Shown: positions 26,026 through 34,944, numbered from the stretch's first letter. The stretch is DNA of 64,000 nucleotides from Acidobacteriota bacterium (GCA_029781975.1 JAKOVQ010000003.1:252034-316033), one strand, 5' to 3'. Notes: a model not told the origin generated them from the letters alone. Program-made: numbers and translations.

Positions 26026-26110
26026 CCTGGGGGTTTTGTCGATCCCCCCAGGCCCCCCACGAGGAGACCGGAGCGGGCCGCAGAGCGACGTCTCGGCCGG
26101 GAGTGGGGTT
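26026..26110. repeat. Intergenic hairpin repeat, copy A
   Basis: Begins 5 nt after the mutase stop. CCTGGGGG and CCCCCAGG form a hairpin around TTTTGTCGATC, then a shared segment with GGAGAC, GAGCGGGCCGCAGAGCGACG and TCTCGG. It matches copy B over about 80 bp with few differences. The hairpin directly after a stop codon may also end transcription. Confidence 0.75.
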
Positions 26111-26132
26111 TCTCGATCCCGGCGGCAATGAT

Positions 26133-26213
26133 CCTGGGGGTTTCTCGATCCCCCCAGACCCCCCACGGGGAGACGAGAGCGGGCCGCAGAGCGACGTCTC
26201 GGGTGGGAGTGGG
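26133..26213. repeat. Intergenic hairpin repeat, copy B
   Basis: CCTGGGGGTTTCTCGATC followed by CCCCCAG, then the same downstream block as copy A (GAGCGGGCCGCAGAGCGACG, TCTCGG, GGGAGTGGG). A partial unit (GGGGTTTCTCGATCCC) lies between A and B. The whole stretch 26,022-26,370 has no gene and consists largely of this repeat and its decayed pieces. Confidence 0.75.
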
Positions 26214-26370
26214 CCCCAGACCCCCCGACCCGGAGAAGGGCGTCGGGCTGGCGAGGGAGTTCCGGGACCCGAGGAGCCGGGCGGCCGGGTGCCGTATCCT
26301 CGGCGAAGCCGGCGTGGGTCGCCGGACCCGTGACAGATCCCGCCGCGACACGGCCGGCGTAATTCTTGCG

Positions 26371-28392
26371 ATGGTGAGACCTTTGATGCCGATTCGGCCC
26401 CCCCTGCCCGACCTTCGCCGGACCGCCCGCCGCCTGGGGCGGCTCTCGGCCTGCACGTCCCTGGGCCTCCTCCTCGTCTGCGGGGACGCGCGAGGGGACG
26501 GGGGCGACATCAGGCCCAGCGCCCTCACCCCGGCCCAGACCGCCCAGCGCGACGCGATCGAGCACTACATGAGGGCCCGGTTCTTCGCGGCGGACGGCGA
26601 GTTCGAGTCGTCGCTCAAGGAGTTCCGGGCCGCGGTCGACCTGGAGCCGGCAGACGGGAACCTGCGGCGGGAGTACGCCGAGGCGCTGCGCGACTTCGGC
26701 GTCCTCCCGGAGGCGGAGCAGCAGGCCCGCAAGGCGGTCGAGCTCCTCCCGTCGAGCCCCTGGAGCCACCGGATCCTGGGGCAGATCCTGATGGCGAAGG
26801 CGCGCGACAAGGCCGGCCTCGAGGCGGCGGTCGTGGAGCTGAAGAAGGCCAACGAGTCCCAGCCCGGCGACCCGGTGACGGCCTCCGCGCTCGGACAGGC
26901 CCTCCTCCGCCTCGAGCGGCCCGAGGAGGCCGCCGCGGTCCTGGGGCGCGTGGCGGACCGGGGACGTGGCCTCTCGATCCCCCTCCTCTACGGCGAGGCG
27001 CTCGAGCGGAGCGACAAGCCGGACCAGGCCGAGGACGCCTACCAGCGCGTCCTCGTGGCCGATCCGGGCAACGTGCCGGCGACGATGGGGCTCCTTCGCG
27101 TCTACCAGACGTCGCGGAGGTTCGACAAGGCGATCCCCCTCCTGAAGGGCCTGCTGGAGAGGCAGCCCGACAACCTCGCGCTGAAGACGCAGTACGGCCT
27201 GGCGCTCCTGCGCGGCCGGCAGCTCGCCGAGGCCGGGAAGGTCTTCGAGGAGGTCCTCAAGGCCGACCCGGGGAACCGCGACGCGCTCCGGCACTACTCG
27301 ACGTACCTCTCGGAGAACCTCGAGACCGACAAGGCCGAGGAGGTCCTGAAGAAGCTGCAGGGGCTCGAGCCGGACGACCCCGACGTCGCGTTCCGGCGGG
27401 CGGTCAACTTCATCGAGGCGCGGCGGCTCGACGAGGCGGAGACGGTCCTGAAGGACCTGAAGAGCAGCCTCCTCGCCCGGAAGGCGCCCGCGCGCGGGGT
27501 CGCCTCCGTCGACGGCCAGCTCGCCTACGTGGCTCTCCTGCGGAAGGACTACGCCCAGGTTCGGGCCCTCGCGACGCCGATCCTTCTCGACGAGGACGGG
27601 GACGTGAACGAGCAGGCGCTCAACCTCCTCCTGCAGGCCGCGCGGGACTCGAAGGAGCCCGCCGAGGGGCTCGAGGTGGCGCGGCGGGCGCTGGCTAAGG
27701 ACCCCAAGTCGATCCCCTTCCGTTCGTCGGTCGCCGAGTTCCTCCTCCGCTCGTCGAAGGAGCCGGAGAAGAAGGACGGCGAGGCCATGCTCGCCGCTCT
27801 CCAGGCCGAGAGCCGCGAAGGGGCCCTCGCCGCGGCGGACGCCTGGCAGCGGCTGGAACGGTACGACAAGGCCGCGGAGTACGCCCAGAAGGCGCTGACG
27901 ACGTACCCGGACGATCCGGACCTCCTCTTCCGGCTCGGGGCGTCGCTCGAGAGGGTGAAGAAGATCCCCGAGGCGGTGGCTGCCTTCGAGAAGCTGCTGA
28001 AGGTGAAGCCGGACCACGCGGCGGGGCTCAACTACCTCGGCTACATGTGGGCCGACCGGAACGAGAACCTCGACCGGGCCCTCGAGCTGATCCAGAAGGC
28101 CGTCGACCTCGACCCGTCCAACGCCGCCTACCTCGACTCGCTCGGCTGGGTCTACTTCCGCCGGGGCGACCTCGAGAAGGCCGAGAAGTACCTGAAGATC
28201 GCCGGCGCCCTGGAGCCGACCGACGCCTCGCTGGCCGAGCACCTCGGCGACCTCTACGAGAAGAAGGGGGAGCCCGAGAAGGCCCGCGAGCACTGGCGCC
28301 GCGCCCTGGCCCTCGGCCCCGAGGACGGAGGGGCGAGCCTGAAGGAGAAGCTCGCCAGGAGCGAGGCGGCGGCCGGCGTCCAGAAGCCGTGA
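26371..28392 (+). CDS. Large tetratricopeptide-repeat protein
   Basis: 673 residues from ATG 26371; ATG 26386 is an alternative. The N-terminus has an export-like segment (LSACTSLGLLLVCGDARG) that might be a lipoprotein signal although the residue before Cys is unusual. More than a dozen TPR units fill the rest, for example PSSPWSHRILGQILMAKA, PDNLALKTQYGLALLRGRQ, PDDPDLLFRLGASLERVKK and PSNAAYLDSLGWVYFRRGD. Such TPR proteins commonly precede the LolB-like and ispE genes in related genomes and are thought to act as periplasmic scaffolds. The stop overlaps the next gene (GTGA). Confidence 0.85.
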   Translation: MVRPLMPIRPPLPDLRRTARRLGRLSACTSLGLLLVCGDARGDGGDIRPSALTPAQTAQRDAIEHYMRARFFAADGEFESSLKEFRAAVDLEPADGNLRREYAEALRDFGVLPEAEQQARKAVELLPSSPWSHRILGQILMAKARDKAGLEAAVVELKKANESQPGDPVTASALGQALLRLERPEEAAAVLGRVADRGRGLSIPLLYGEALERSDKPDQAEDAYQRVLVADPGNVPATMGLLRVYQTSRRFDKAIPLLKGLLERQPDNLALKTQYGLALLRGRQLAEAGKVFEEVLKADPGNRDALRHYSTYLSENLETDKAEEVLKKLQGLEPDDPDVAFRRAVNFIEARRLDEAETVLKDLKSSLLARKAPARGVASVDGQLAYVALLRKDYAQVRALATPILLDEDGDVNEQALNLLLQAARDSKEPAEGLEVARRALAKDPKSIPFRSSVAEFLLRSSKEPEKKDGEAMLAALQAESREGALAAADAWQRLERYDKAAEYAQKALTTYPDDPDLLFRLGASLERVKKIPEAVAAFEKLLKVKPDHAAGLNYLGYMWADRNENLDRALELIQKAVDLDPSNAAYLDSLGWVYFRRGDLEKAEKYLKIAGALEPTDASLAEHLGDLYEKKGEPEKAREHWRRALALGPEDGGASLKEKLARSEAAAGVQKP

Positions 28393-29048
28393 CGCGCGCG
28401 GTGCGCAGGGCCGCCGTCGCGGGCAAACTCGGTCTTCTCGGCCTGCTCGTGGTTCTCGCGGGCTGCGCGTCCGTGCCGCCCGCGCCGCCGTCCGTGGACC
28501 TCGCGACGGCCTGGAGCCGCGCGCGGGCCGAGGCGTGGGCCCCCCGCCGGTTCAAGGCGCTCTTCAGGGGCGAGGTGGTCCCCCGCGTCGGCGTGGCGGT
28601 CCGCGGCTACCTGTCGGTCTGGTGGGACGGGGAGACCCTCGTCTGGAGGGCGTCGGCGCCCCTCGGCGGAGCCGGGAAGGGAGGCGTCCTCTGGCGCGAC
28701 GCCGACGAGGCCTCCGGGCTCTTCCCCGGCCCGCTCTCGGCGCGCGACGCCCTCGCCGCGATCCTCGGGGTGGCGGACGTGGCAGCCGCCCCGGGCGCGT
28801 CGCCGGCCTGGTCGAACGGAGCCTTCAGGCTCCCGCTCGCGGACGGCCTCCGGCACGGGCTCCTCGACGGCGCGGGCCAGGTCGTCGGGCTCGACCTCCC
28901 GGGCGGCGTGACCGTCCGCTTCGAGCCGGGAGAGGGCGTCCCGCGGAAGATCACGGCGCGGGGCCCCGAGGGGGGCGCGGTCCTCACGCTCGAGAGCTTC
29001 GGCGCGTGGCCCGCGGGCGAGCGGATCCCGGGGACGGGGGGAGCGTGA
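28389..29048 (+). CDS. LolB-like outer-membrane lipoprotein (putative)
   Basis: 219 residues from a GTG overlapping the TPR gene stop. The signal peptide ends in the lipobox LVVLAGC, so the mature protein is a lipoprotein. The domain after residue 35 (FKALFRGEVVPRVGVAVRGYLSVWWDGETLVWRASAPLGG) and later strands (VVGLDLPGGVTVRFEPGEG) resemble the half-barrel of LolB or DUF4292 proteins, which insert lipoproteins into the outer membrane. The position just before ispE matches lolB-ispE-prs in many proteobacteria. Homology is weak by eye. Confidence 0.65.
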   Translation: MTRAVRRAAVAGKLGLLGLLVVLAGCASVPPAPPSVDLATAWSRARAEAWAPRRFKALFRGEVVPRVGVAVRGYLSVWWDGETLVWRASAPLGGAGKGGVLWRDADEASGLFPGPLSARDALAAILGVADVAAAPGASPAWSNGAFRLPLADGLRHGLLDGAGQVVGLDLPGGVTVRFEPGEGVPRKITARGPEGGAVLTLESFGAWPAGERIPGTGGA

Positions 29049-29941
29049 GCCTCGCGGTCGAGGCGTTCGCGAAGGTGAACCTCTCGCTCGTGGTCCTCGG
29101 GCGACGGGACGACGGCTTCCACGAGCTCGACACGCTCTTCCAGACGATCGACCTGTCGGACCGGCTCGTCCTCTCCGAAGCGGAGGGGCTGACCCTCGAG
29201 GTCGACGACCCGGCCGTCCCGGCGGACGGCAGGAACCTGGTCCTTCGCGCGGCGGAGGCGCTGCGCGAGGAGGCCCGCATCTCGCGGGGCGCGGCGATCA
29301 CCCTCCGGAAGGGGATTCCCGCCGGGGGCGGGCTCGGGGGCGGGAGCTCCGACGCGGCGGCTGCGCTCGTCGGCCTCCGCGCGCTCTGGGGCCTCGACGT
29401 CGGGCTCGCGACGCTCGAGCGGATCGGGACGGCGCTCGGCTCGGACGTCCCCTTCTTCCTGCACGGGGGGACCGCGCGCGGGACCGGCCGGGGGGAGCGG
29501 ATCGAGCCGCTCCCCGACGCCCCTTCACGCGGCGTCGTCCTCCTCCTCCCGCCGTTCGGAGTCTCGACCGCCGAAGTCTTCGGCCGCCTGGGGGCTCCTC
29601 GATTGACAGCCTCCGGGGCGGTCTCTAACCTCTCGAATCCCGGGCCGGAGAGGTTTCCGGACCGGAACGACCTGGAACCCGCCGCCGAGGCTCAGGCGCC
29701 CGAGCTGAGGCGGCTCCGGATGCTCCTCCAGGACGCCGGGGCACTCCGGGCCCGGCTCTCCGGGAGCGGCTCGACGGTGTTCGGGCTCTTCCCCGACGTC
29801 GAGACCGCTCGGGCCGCCGCGGACCGGATCATGTCCGCGGGTCCCGGGGCGCGGGTCCGGGTCGCGGCGACCCTGGGACGGGACGAGTTCCGGGCCCGCA
29901 CCGCACCCCGCGGCGCGGAACCGGGGGAGGGACGGTCGTGA
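29045..29941 (+). CDS. ispE: 4-diphosphocytidyl-2-C-methyl-D-erythritol kinase
   Basis: 298 residues from a GTG overlapping the previous stop. GHMP kinase: AFAKVNLSLVVLGRRDDGFHELDTLFQ, the phosphate loop IPAGGGLGGGSSDAAAAL, GSDVPFFLHGGTARGTGRGE, and RLSGSGSTVFGLF near the C-terminus. It phosphorylates CDP-ME in the MEP isoprenoid pathway. Gene order lolB-like, ispE, tRNA-Gln, prs is conserved across many Gram-negatives. Confidence 0.95.
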   Translation: MSLAVEAFAKVNLSLVVLGRRDDGFHELDTLFQTIDLSDRLVLSEAEGLTLEVDDPAVPADGRNLVLRAAEALREEARISRGAAITLRKGIPAGGGLGGGSSDAAAALVGLRALWGLDVGLATLERIGTALGSDVPFFLHGGTARGTGRGERIEPLPDAPSRGVVLLLPPFGVSTAEVFGRLGAPRLTASGAVSNLSNPGPERFPDRNDLEPAAEAQAPELRRLRMLLQDAGALRARLSGSGSTVFGLFPDVETARAAADRIMSAGPGARVRVAATLGRDEFRARTAPRGAEPGEGRS

Positions 29942-29960
29942 CGGAATCGGAGCCGCTCGT

Positions 29961-30035
29961 TGGGGAGTCGACAAGTGGTAAGTCAGCGGTCTTTGGAACC
30001 GCCATTCGGAGGTTCGAATCCTCCCTCCCCAGCCA
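29961..30035 (+). tRNA. tRNA-Gln (anticodon TTG)
   Basis: 75 nt with CCA encoded. Acceptor arms TGGGGAG (29961-29967) and CTCCCCA (30025-30031) pair fully; G is the discriminator and CCA follows at 30033-30035. The anticodon stem GCGGT/ACCGC encloses CTTTGGA, with anticodon TTG for Gln CAA. The T-arm is GGAGG-TTCGAAT-CCTCC. It sits between ispE and prs, the same place as tRNA-Gln in many proteobacteria. Confidence 0.96.
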
Positions 30036-30061
30036 CCTGACGACCGGGACGGGCGCGTAGC

Positions 30062-31021
30062 GTGCTCGCCGAGAGCATCCCCTACGGCGAGCTCAAGGTC
30101 TTCGGGGGGCGCGCGCATCCCGCGCTGACCGCCGAGATCTGCCGGACCCTCGGGCAGGAGGCCGGCCGGGTCACCCTCTACAACTTCTCCGACGGCGAGA
30201 ACTACTGCCAGATCGAGGAGAACGTCCGGGGCGCGGACGTCTTCATCGTCCAGCCGACGGGGCCGCCGACCAACAACAACCTGATGGAGCTCCTCATCAT
30301 GCTCGACGCCTTCAAGCGCTCGTCGGCGTCGCGCATCACGGCGGTGCTTCCCTATTACGGCTACGCCCGGCAGGACCGCAAGGACAAGCCCCGCGTCCCG
30401 ATCACCGCCAAGCTGGCGGCCGACCTCCTCGAGACGGCCGGAGCCCACCGCGTCCTGGCAGTGGACCTCCACGCCCCCCAGATCCAGGGCTATTTCGACA
30501 TCCCGGTCGACCACCTCTTCGCCGCTCCGGTCCTCCTCGACGCGATCCGGGACTCGCGCCTCGACCCGCTCACCGTCGTGTCGCCGGACGCGGGCGGCGT
30601 GGAGCGCGCCCGCGCGTTCGCCAAGAGGCTCGGGGTGGGGCTCGCCATCGTGGACAAGCGGCGGAAGGGGAAGAACGAGGTGGAGGTCCTCCACGTCATC
30701 GGCGACGTGAAGGGCCTGAACGTCATCATCGTCGACGACATCATCGACACCGCCGGGACGCTCCTGAACACCGTGGCCGCCCTGAAGGCTGCCGGGGCGC
30801 AGCGGGTCTTCGCCGGCTGCGTCCACGGCGTCCTCTCCGGGCCGGCGATCGACCGGCTGAAGGGGAGCGTGATCGAGAAGATCTTCTGCGCCAACACCTT
30901 GCCGATGGAGGAGAAGCTGGCCCGCTGCCCCATCCTCCATCCGCTCTCGATCGGCCCCCTCCTGGCGGAGGCGATCCACCGGATCCACGAGGGGACGTCG
31001 GTCTCCTCCCTCTTCGTCTAG
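30062..31021 (+). CDS. prs: Ribose-phosphate pyrophosphokinase
   Basis: 319 residues from GTG 30062. It makes PRPP from ribose 5-phosphate and ATP. FSDGENYCQIEENVRGADVFIVQPT, LPYYGYARQDRKDKPRVPI (flexible loop), VDLHAPQIQGYFDIPVDHL, VVSPDAGGVERARAFAKRL and the PRPP loop VIIVDDIIDTAGTLLNT are all present. Length and motifs are those of the classical class I enzyme. It is followed by a hairpin repeat copy and then rplY. Confidence 0.96.
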   Translation: MLAESIPYGELKVFGGRAHPALTAEICRTLGQEAGRVTLYNFSDGENYCQIEENVRGADVFIVQPTGPPTNNNLMELLIMLDAFKRSSASRITAVLPYYGYARQDRKDKPRVPITAKLAADLLETAGAHRVLAVDLHAPQIQGYFDIPVDHLFAAPVLLDAIRDSRLDPLTVVSPDAGGVERARAFAKRLGVGLAIVDKRRKGKNEVEVLHVIGDVKGLNVIIVDDIIDTAGTLLNTVAALKAAGAQRVFAGCVHGVLSGPAIDRLKGSVIEKIFCANTLPMEEKLARCPILHPLSIGPLLAEAIHRIHEGTSVSSLFV

Positions 31022-31030
31022 GGCAGCCGG

Positions 31031-31080
31031 TTCCCGGGGGTTTCTCGATCCCCCCGGACCCCCCGGGGGAGGGGAGACGC
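31031..31080. repeat. Intergenic hairpin repeat, copy C
   Basis: CCCGGGGGTTTCTCGATC then CCCCCCGG and ACCCCCC, GGGGAGACG. It shares the hairpin and GGGGAGACG block with copies A and B, 5 kb away, but is shorter. It starts about 10 nt after the prs stop and may double as a terminator. Confidence 0.7.
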
Positions 31081-31097
31081 GGCGTCCGGGCGGGTTC

Positions 31098-31106
31098 TGG
31101 TAGACT
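31098..31106 (+). promoter_or_regulatory. Candidate extended -10 promoter of rplY
   Basis: TGGTAGACT fits an extended -10 (TGn plus TAGACT) about 75 nt before the rplY start, just after repeat copy C. Confidence 0.4.
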
Positions 31107-31180
31107 CCGCGGTCTTCGCGTTCGGACCGGACGCCCGGGGACGCAGTCCCGGACCGCCCGCCCGAGGAAAGGAACCGTCC

Positions 31181-31909
31181 ATGCTCCAGGAGAACGTCGT
31201 CGTCGAGGTCGAGAGGCGTCACGAGACCGGCAAGAACGCCTCCAACCGCCTCCGCGCCAGGGACATGATCCCCGCGGTCATCTACGGCGGGGGGCGCGAG
31301 ATGGAGGCCCTCTCGCTCGCCGTCCCGCGCAAGGCCCTCCTCGGCCTCTTCCGCAAGGGACTCCACCAGAACGCGGTCTTCCTCCTCTCCCTCAAGGGGA
31401 CGGACCAGAAGCGCCACGTGATGGTCCGCGACGTCAACATCCACCCCGTCAGCCGGGAGATGCTCCACGTCGACTTCGTCCGCGTGCTGCTCGACCGGAA
31501 GCTGAAGGTGAAGGTTCCCGTCGAGATCACCGGCACCGCCATCGGCGTGAAGATGGGCGGGATGCTGGGCGTCGTCTCGCACGAGCTCCACGTCGAGTGC
31601 CTCCCGACCGACATCCCCGCCGCGATCCCCGTCGACGTCACGAACCTCGACGCCGGGCAGACGATCCGCGTCGCCGACCTGACGGTCGACCCGAAGCTCC
31701 GGCTCCTGGATCGGCCGGAGGCCGTCGTCGCCCACATCGTGACCCACCGGGCCGAGGAGGCCGTTCCGGGCGCCGAGGCCGCGGCCGCCCCCGCGACGGC
31801 CGAGCCCGAGGTCGCCAAGAAGGGGAAGAAGGAAGAGGAAGGGGCCGCCAAGGCAGCCCCTGCGAAGGCCGCCGCCCCCGCGAAGGCCGAGAAGAAGGAG
31901 AAGAAGTAG
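31181..31909 (+). CDS. rplY: Large-subunit ribosomal protein bL25 (CTC/TL5 type)
   Basis: 242 residues: long CTC/TL5-type L25, which binds 5S rRNA. The N-terminal domain has VVVEVERRHETGKNASNRLRARDMIPAVIYGGG, DVNIHPVSREMLHVDFVRV. The C-terminal beta domain (VPVEITGTAIGVKMGGMLGVVSHELHVECLPTDIPAAIPVDVTNLDAGQTI) is typical. The end is a flexible Ala/Lys/Glu-rich tail of about 50 residues. rplY-pth is a widespread pair. Confidence 0.95.
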   Translation: MLQENVVVEVERRHETGKNASNRLRARDMIPAVIYGGGREMEALSLAVPRKALLGLFRKGLHQNAVFLLSLKGTDQKRHVMVRDVNIHPVSREMLHVDFVRVLLDRKLKVKVPVEITGTAIGVKMGGMLGVVSHELHVECLPTDIPAAIPVDVTNLDAGQTIRVADLTVDPKLRLLDRPEAVVAHIVTHRAEEAVPGAEAAAAPATAEPEVAKKGKKEEEGAAKAAPAKAAAPAKAEKKEKK

Positions 31910-31911
31910 GG

Positions 31912-32511
31912 TTGACCGGGCTCGTCGTGGTCGTCGGACTCGGGAACCCGGGGGACCGCTACGCGGGGACGCGCCACAACGTCGGCTTCGACGTGGTGGA
32001 CACGCTGGCCCGTCGCGCGGGCGCCCGGGTGGACCGGCTGGACTGCCGCGCGCTGACCGCGCGCGTCCGTCTCGGCGCGACGCCCGCCGTCCTGGCCAAG
32101 CCGCAGACGTACATGAACGTCTCGGGCGAGTCGGTCAAGGGCCTTGTGACCAAGCTGGAGCTCCCGCTCTCGAGCCTCCTCGTCGTCTCCGACGACGCGG
32201 CGCTCCCGGTGGGGAGGCTCCGCCTGCGCGGGTCGGGCTCGTCGGGGGGGCAGAAGGGGCTCCAGAGCGTCATCGACTGCCTGAGGACCGACGCCTTCGC
32301 CCGCCTGAGGATCGGCGTCGCGGGGGAGCACCTCGCCCCGGAGACGGACCTCGCCGACTACGTCCTCTCCCGCTTCTCCCGCGCGGAGCGCCCGGCCGTC
32401 GACGCGACCGTGGAGAACGCCTGCGACGCCGTCGAGACCTGGGCCGCCGACGGGATCGACGTCGCCATGAACCGCTTCAACCGCTCGCCGGAGACCGCTC
32501 CGGCCAGCTGA
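31912..32511 (+). CDS. pth: Peptidyl-tRNA hydrolase
   Basis: 199 residues from a TTG at 31912, two bases after the rplY stop, with AAGGAG inside the end of rplY. Pth frees peptides from dropped peptidyl-tRNA. VVVGLGNPGDRYAGTRHNVGFDVVD with the catalytic His, LAKPQTYMNVSGESV, LLVVSDDAALPVGRLRLRGSGSSGGQKGLQSV and FARLRIGVAGE are all in place. A GTG at 31924 is a less likely start because it would cut into the first strand. Confidence 0.93.
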   Translation: MTGLVVVVGLGNPGDRYAGTRHNVGFDVVDTLARRAGARVDRLDCRALTARVRLGATPAVLAKPQTYMNVSGESVKGLVTKLELPLSSLLVVSDDAALPVGRLRLRGSGSSGGQKGLQSVIDCLRTDAFARLRIGVAGEHLAPETDLADYVLSRFSRAERPAVDATVENACDAVETWAADGIDVAMNRFNRSPETAPAS

Positions 32512-32588
32512 ACGTCAACCTTGGCTCGGCCCGAAGGCCGCGCCTCGCGGGCCCCACGGGGTCCCGCGATCCGTAAGGAGGACCCAAC

Positions 32589-33080
32589 GTGAACCTGAAC
32601 AGGCTGTACGACCTGGTCTTCCTGGTCGTCCCGGACAAGGACGAGCAGGCGACCGCGGCGGTCGTCGAGGAGTTCCGCAAGCTGCTCCTCGACATGGGCG
32701 CCGTCATCGAGAAGGACGAGACGATGGGCCGCCGTCGCCTCGCCTACCAGATCAAGAAGCGGTCCGAGGCGACCTACCACAACTTCCTCTTCCGGGCGGA
32801 GGCCAAGGCGGTCGCCGAGCTCCAGCGGAAGATGAAGCTCTCGGAGGACATCCTCCGCTTCCTCACCGTCCGCGTCGACGAGGAGATGCGCCACGGCCAG
32901 AAGGTGGCCCGGCGGACCAAGGTGAGGACGCCGCGTCCGGTCGGGATGCCCGCCCAGGCCGCGCCCGCCCCGGTCCCCGCCGTCGAGGCGCCCGCCCCCG
33001 CTCCGGCCGAGGCCCCCGTGGCCGAGGCCCCCGCCGTCGAGGCCCCTGCCGCCGAGCCGGCGGCCGAGGCCGGCCAGTGA
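32589..33080 (+). CDS. rpsF: Small-subunit ribosomal protein bS6
   Basis: 163 residues from a GTG following TAAGGAGGACCC. S6 fold: [57 protein letters not shown] and [17 protein letters not shown]. The last 50 or so residues are an Ala/Pro/Glu tail, longer than usual but common in high-GC genomes. S6 binds S18, encoded just downstream. Confidence 0.95.
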   Translation: MNLNRLYDLVFLVVPDKDEQATAAVVEEFRKLLLDMGAVIEKDETMGRRRLAYQIKKRSEATYHNFLFRAEAKAVAELQRKMKLSEDILRFLTVRVDEEMRHGQKVARRTKVRTPRPVGMPAQAAPAPVPAVEAPAPAPAEAPVAEAPAVEAPAAEPAAEAGQ

Positions 33081-33114
33081 CGGCCGGCCCGCGAGTCACG
33101 AGAGGAGACGCGCG

Positions 33115-33372
33115 ATGAGCAACGGTCAGCCCGCAAGGCGCCCCGCCAAGAAGAAGTTCTTCGTCCGCCGCAAGAGGGTCTGCAAGTTCACGGTCGAGAA
33201 GATCGGCTACATCGACTTCAAGGACGTGAAGCTCCTGCAGAGCTTCGTCCCGGAGCGCGCCAAGATCATCCCGCGCCGGATCAGCGGCACCTCCGCGTTC
33301 TACCAGCGCAAGCTGGCCGTGGCCATCAAGAGGGCGCGCTATCTCGCCCTTCTTCCCAACGTCGCCGACTGA
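33115..33372 (+). CDS. rpsR: Small-subunit ribosomal protein bS18
   Basis: 85 residues. [68 protein letters not shown] is a full S18. A single Cys is kept from the zinc-type motif. GAGAGGAG precedes the ATG. No ssb gene lies between rpsF and rpsR. Confidence 0.96.
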   Translation: MSNGQPARRPAKKKFFVRRKRVCKFTVEKIGYIDFKDVKLLQSFVPERAKIIPRRISGTSAFYQRKLAVAIKRARYLALLPNVAD

Positions 33373-33400
33373 CGCCGCGGCTCCGCCGGGAGCGTCCCCC

Positions 33401-34411
33401 GTGCCGCCGTGGCCCCTGCGCCGCGGCGGCGCGGTGTGGCTCGCTCCGGTCGTGTCGGGGCTCGGGGCGGCGGTCTCGCTGCTCCTCCCCCCCGCGGCGC
33501 CGCTCTTCCTGCCGGGAGCGGCGGCCCGCGTGGCGCGTGCGGCCTTCCGGTCGCGGAGGATCGTCTGGGCGTTCCCGCTGGCGGCCGCGGTCGTCCCCTG
33601 CGCGAGCCTCTTCGGCCTCATCGGCGGGGGGGCGGGCGCGCTCCTCTCCCCGCTCGTGGCGCTCGTCTTCGTCTCGCTCCCCGCCCTCGCCCTCGTGGCG
33701 GGCGCCCGGGACGGCCGGCGCCGCGACGAGCTGGCGCTCCTCGTCGGCGCGGTGACGGCGATCGGCCTCCTCTCCGTCCTCCTCGGCTTCTCGATCTCGG
33801 GGACCGACCCCGGAGCGGCCCTGGCGGCCCGGGTCGACCGGCTGCTCCCCGAGCTGATCGCGGCCTACCGCAAGAGCGGGTGGTCCGAGTCGACGATCGA
33901 GGCGGCCACCTCGGCCCTGGGGGTCTTCCACCGGGTCCTGGCCCGACACCTCGTCGGGATCGTCCTGTCGGCGGCCGCGCTGTACGGGGCCCTCGTGGTC
34001 TACCCGTTCGGCCGGCTCTCCGGCCTCGCCGAGCGGGACGTCGCGCCCGGGGGGTTCGCGTCGTTCCGGACGCCGATCGCCGTGACCGCCGCGTTCGTCC
34101 CGGCAGGGGCGGTGGCCGCGCTCGGCTCGGGGGTGGCCGCCCGGGTGGCCGTGGACGTCCTGGCCGTGCTGGCGGTCTTGTTTTTCCTGCGGGGGCTCGC
34201 GATAATCCGCGCGCTTCTCGACAGGGGCCGTGCCGGCCTCCTGATTCGAGTCCCCGTCTACGTTCTCGCCCTGCAGATGCCGATTCCGCTCCTCGTGGCC
34301 TTCGGCGGTCTCCTCGACGAGTTCTTCGACTTCCGCCGGAGATTCGGCGGGTCGGCCGGGGCGGGTGACGCGGACCGCGGGGTCGAGGGGGATAAGGGAG
34401 ATCGACGATGA
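33401..34411 (+). CDS. Polytopic membrane protein of the DUF2232/YybS type
   Basis: 336 residues from GTG 33401. About eight hydrophobic helices run through it (VWLAPVVSGLGAAVSLLLPP, IVWAFPLAAAVVPCASLFGLIGGG, ALLVGAVTAIGLLSVLLGF, VLSAAALYGALVVYPFG, LAVLAVLFFLRGLAII, VPVYVLALQMPIPLLVAFGGLLDEFFDFRRRF). The place between rpsR and rplI and the final helix match DUF2232 proteins (B. subtilis YybS neighbourhood). Molecular function unknown. The stop overlaps the rplI start (ATGA). Confidence 0.8.
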   Translation: MPPWPLRRGGAVWLAPVVSGLGAAVSLLLPPAAPLFLPGAAARVARAAFRSRRIVWAFPLAAAVVPCASLFGLIGGGAGALLSPLVALVFVSLPALALVAGARDGRRRDELALLVGAVTAIGLLSVLLGFSISGTDPGAALAARVDRLLPELIAAYRKSGWSESTIEAATSALGVFHRVLARHLVGIVLSAAALYGALVVYPFGRLSGLAERDVAPGGFASFRTPIAVTAAFVPAGAVAALGSGVAARVAVDVLAVLAVLFFLRGLAIIRALLDRGRAGLLIRVPVYVLALQMPIPLLVAFGGLLDEFFDFRRRFGGSAGAGDADRGVEGDKGDRR

Positions 34412-34860
34412 GCGATACGAAAGTGATCCTGACCGAAGAGGTGCGCGGCCTCGGCAACAGGGGCGAGGTCGTCTCCGTCTCGGCCGGCTACGCCCGGAAC
34501 TTCCTTCTGCCGAAGGAGATGGCCCTCCCGGCCACGGCCGGGAACATGAAGCGGCTCGAGCAGCAGAAGAAGCGCTACGACGCCCGGATGGCCAAGGAGA
34601 AGGAGCAGGCGGCCCAGGTGGCCGGCTCCATGGAAGGGGTCGTCCTCGTCCTGAAGAAGAAGGCGGGCGAGCACGACGCGCTCTACGGCTCCGTCACCGC
34701 CGCCGAGCTCGCGGAGGCCCTCGCGGAGAAGGGGATCACCGTGGACAAGCGGCGGATCGAGCTCGAGGAGCCGATCAAGCGCCTCGGGACGCACACGGTG
34801 CACGTCAAGATCCACCGCGAGGTCGTCGCGACCGTCACGGTCGAGGTCCAGGCCCAGTAA
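34408..34860 (+). CDS. rplI: Large-subunit ribosomal protein bL9
   Basis: 150 residues. N-domain KVILTEEVRGLGNRGEVVSVSAGYARNFLLPKEMALPAT, central helix with Lys/Glu, and C-domain LYGSVTAAELAEALAEKGITVDKRRIELEEPIKRLGTHTVHVKIHREV. Normal length. Last gene of the ribosomal run; a strong hairpin follows. Confidence 0.97.
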   Translation: MSDTKVILTEEVRGLGNRGEVVSVSAGYARNFLLPKEMALPATAGNMKRLEQQKKRYDARMAKEKEQAAQVAGSMEGVVLVLKKKAGEHDALYGSVTAAELAEALAEKGITVDKRRIELEEPIKRLGTHTVHVKIHREVVATVTVEVQAQ

Positions 34861-34917
34861 CCGCCCCCCCGGACGGCCGGGTGGCCTCCGGCGGTCGGCA
34901 CCACGAATTTCTCCGGG

Positions 34918-34944
34918 AAGCGCCCCGCCTCGCGCGGGGCGCTT
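34918..34944. terminator. Bidirectional hairpin terminator between rplI and the PBP gene
   Basis: AAGCGCCCCGC (34918-34928) pairs completely with GCGGGGCGCTT (34934-34944) around CTCGC. It lies between two convergent genes. U-tracts are short on both strands (CTT end; GAGAAATT on the minus side). Confidence 0.65.

Noticed and set aside
29961-30035. tRNA-Gln as an integration site for a mobile element
   Set aside because: No integrase, no direct repeat of the tRNA 3' end and only conserved housekeeping genes around it.
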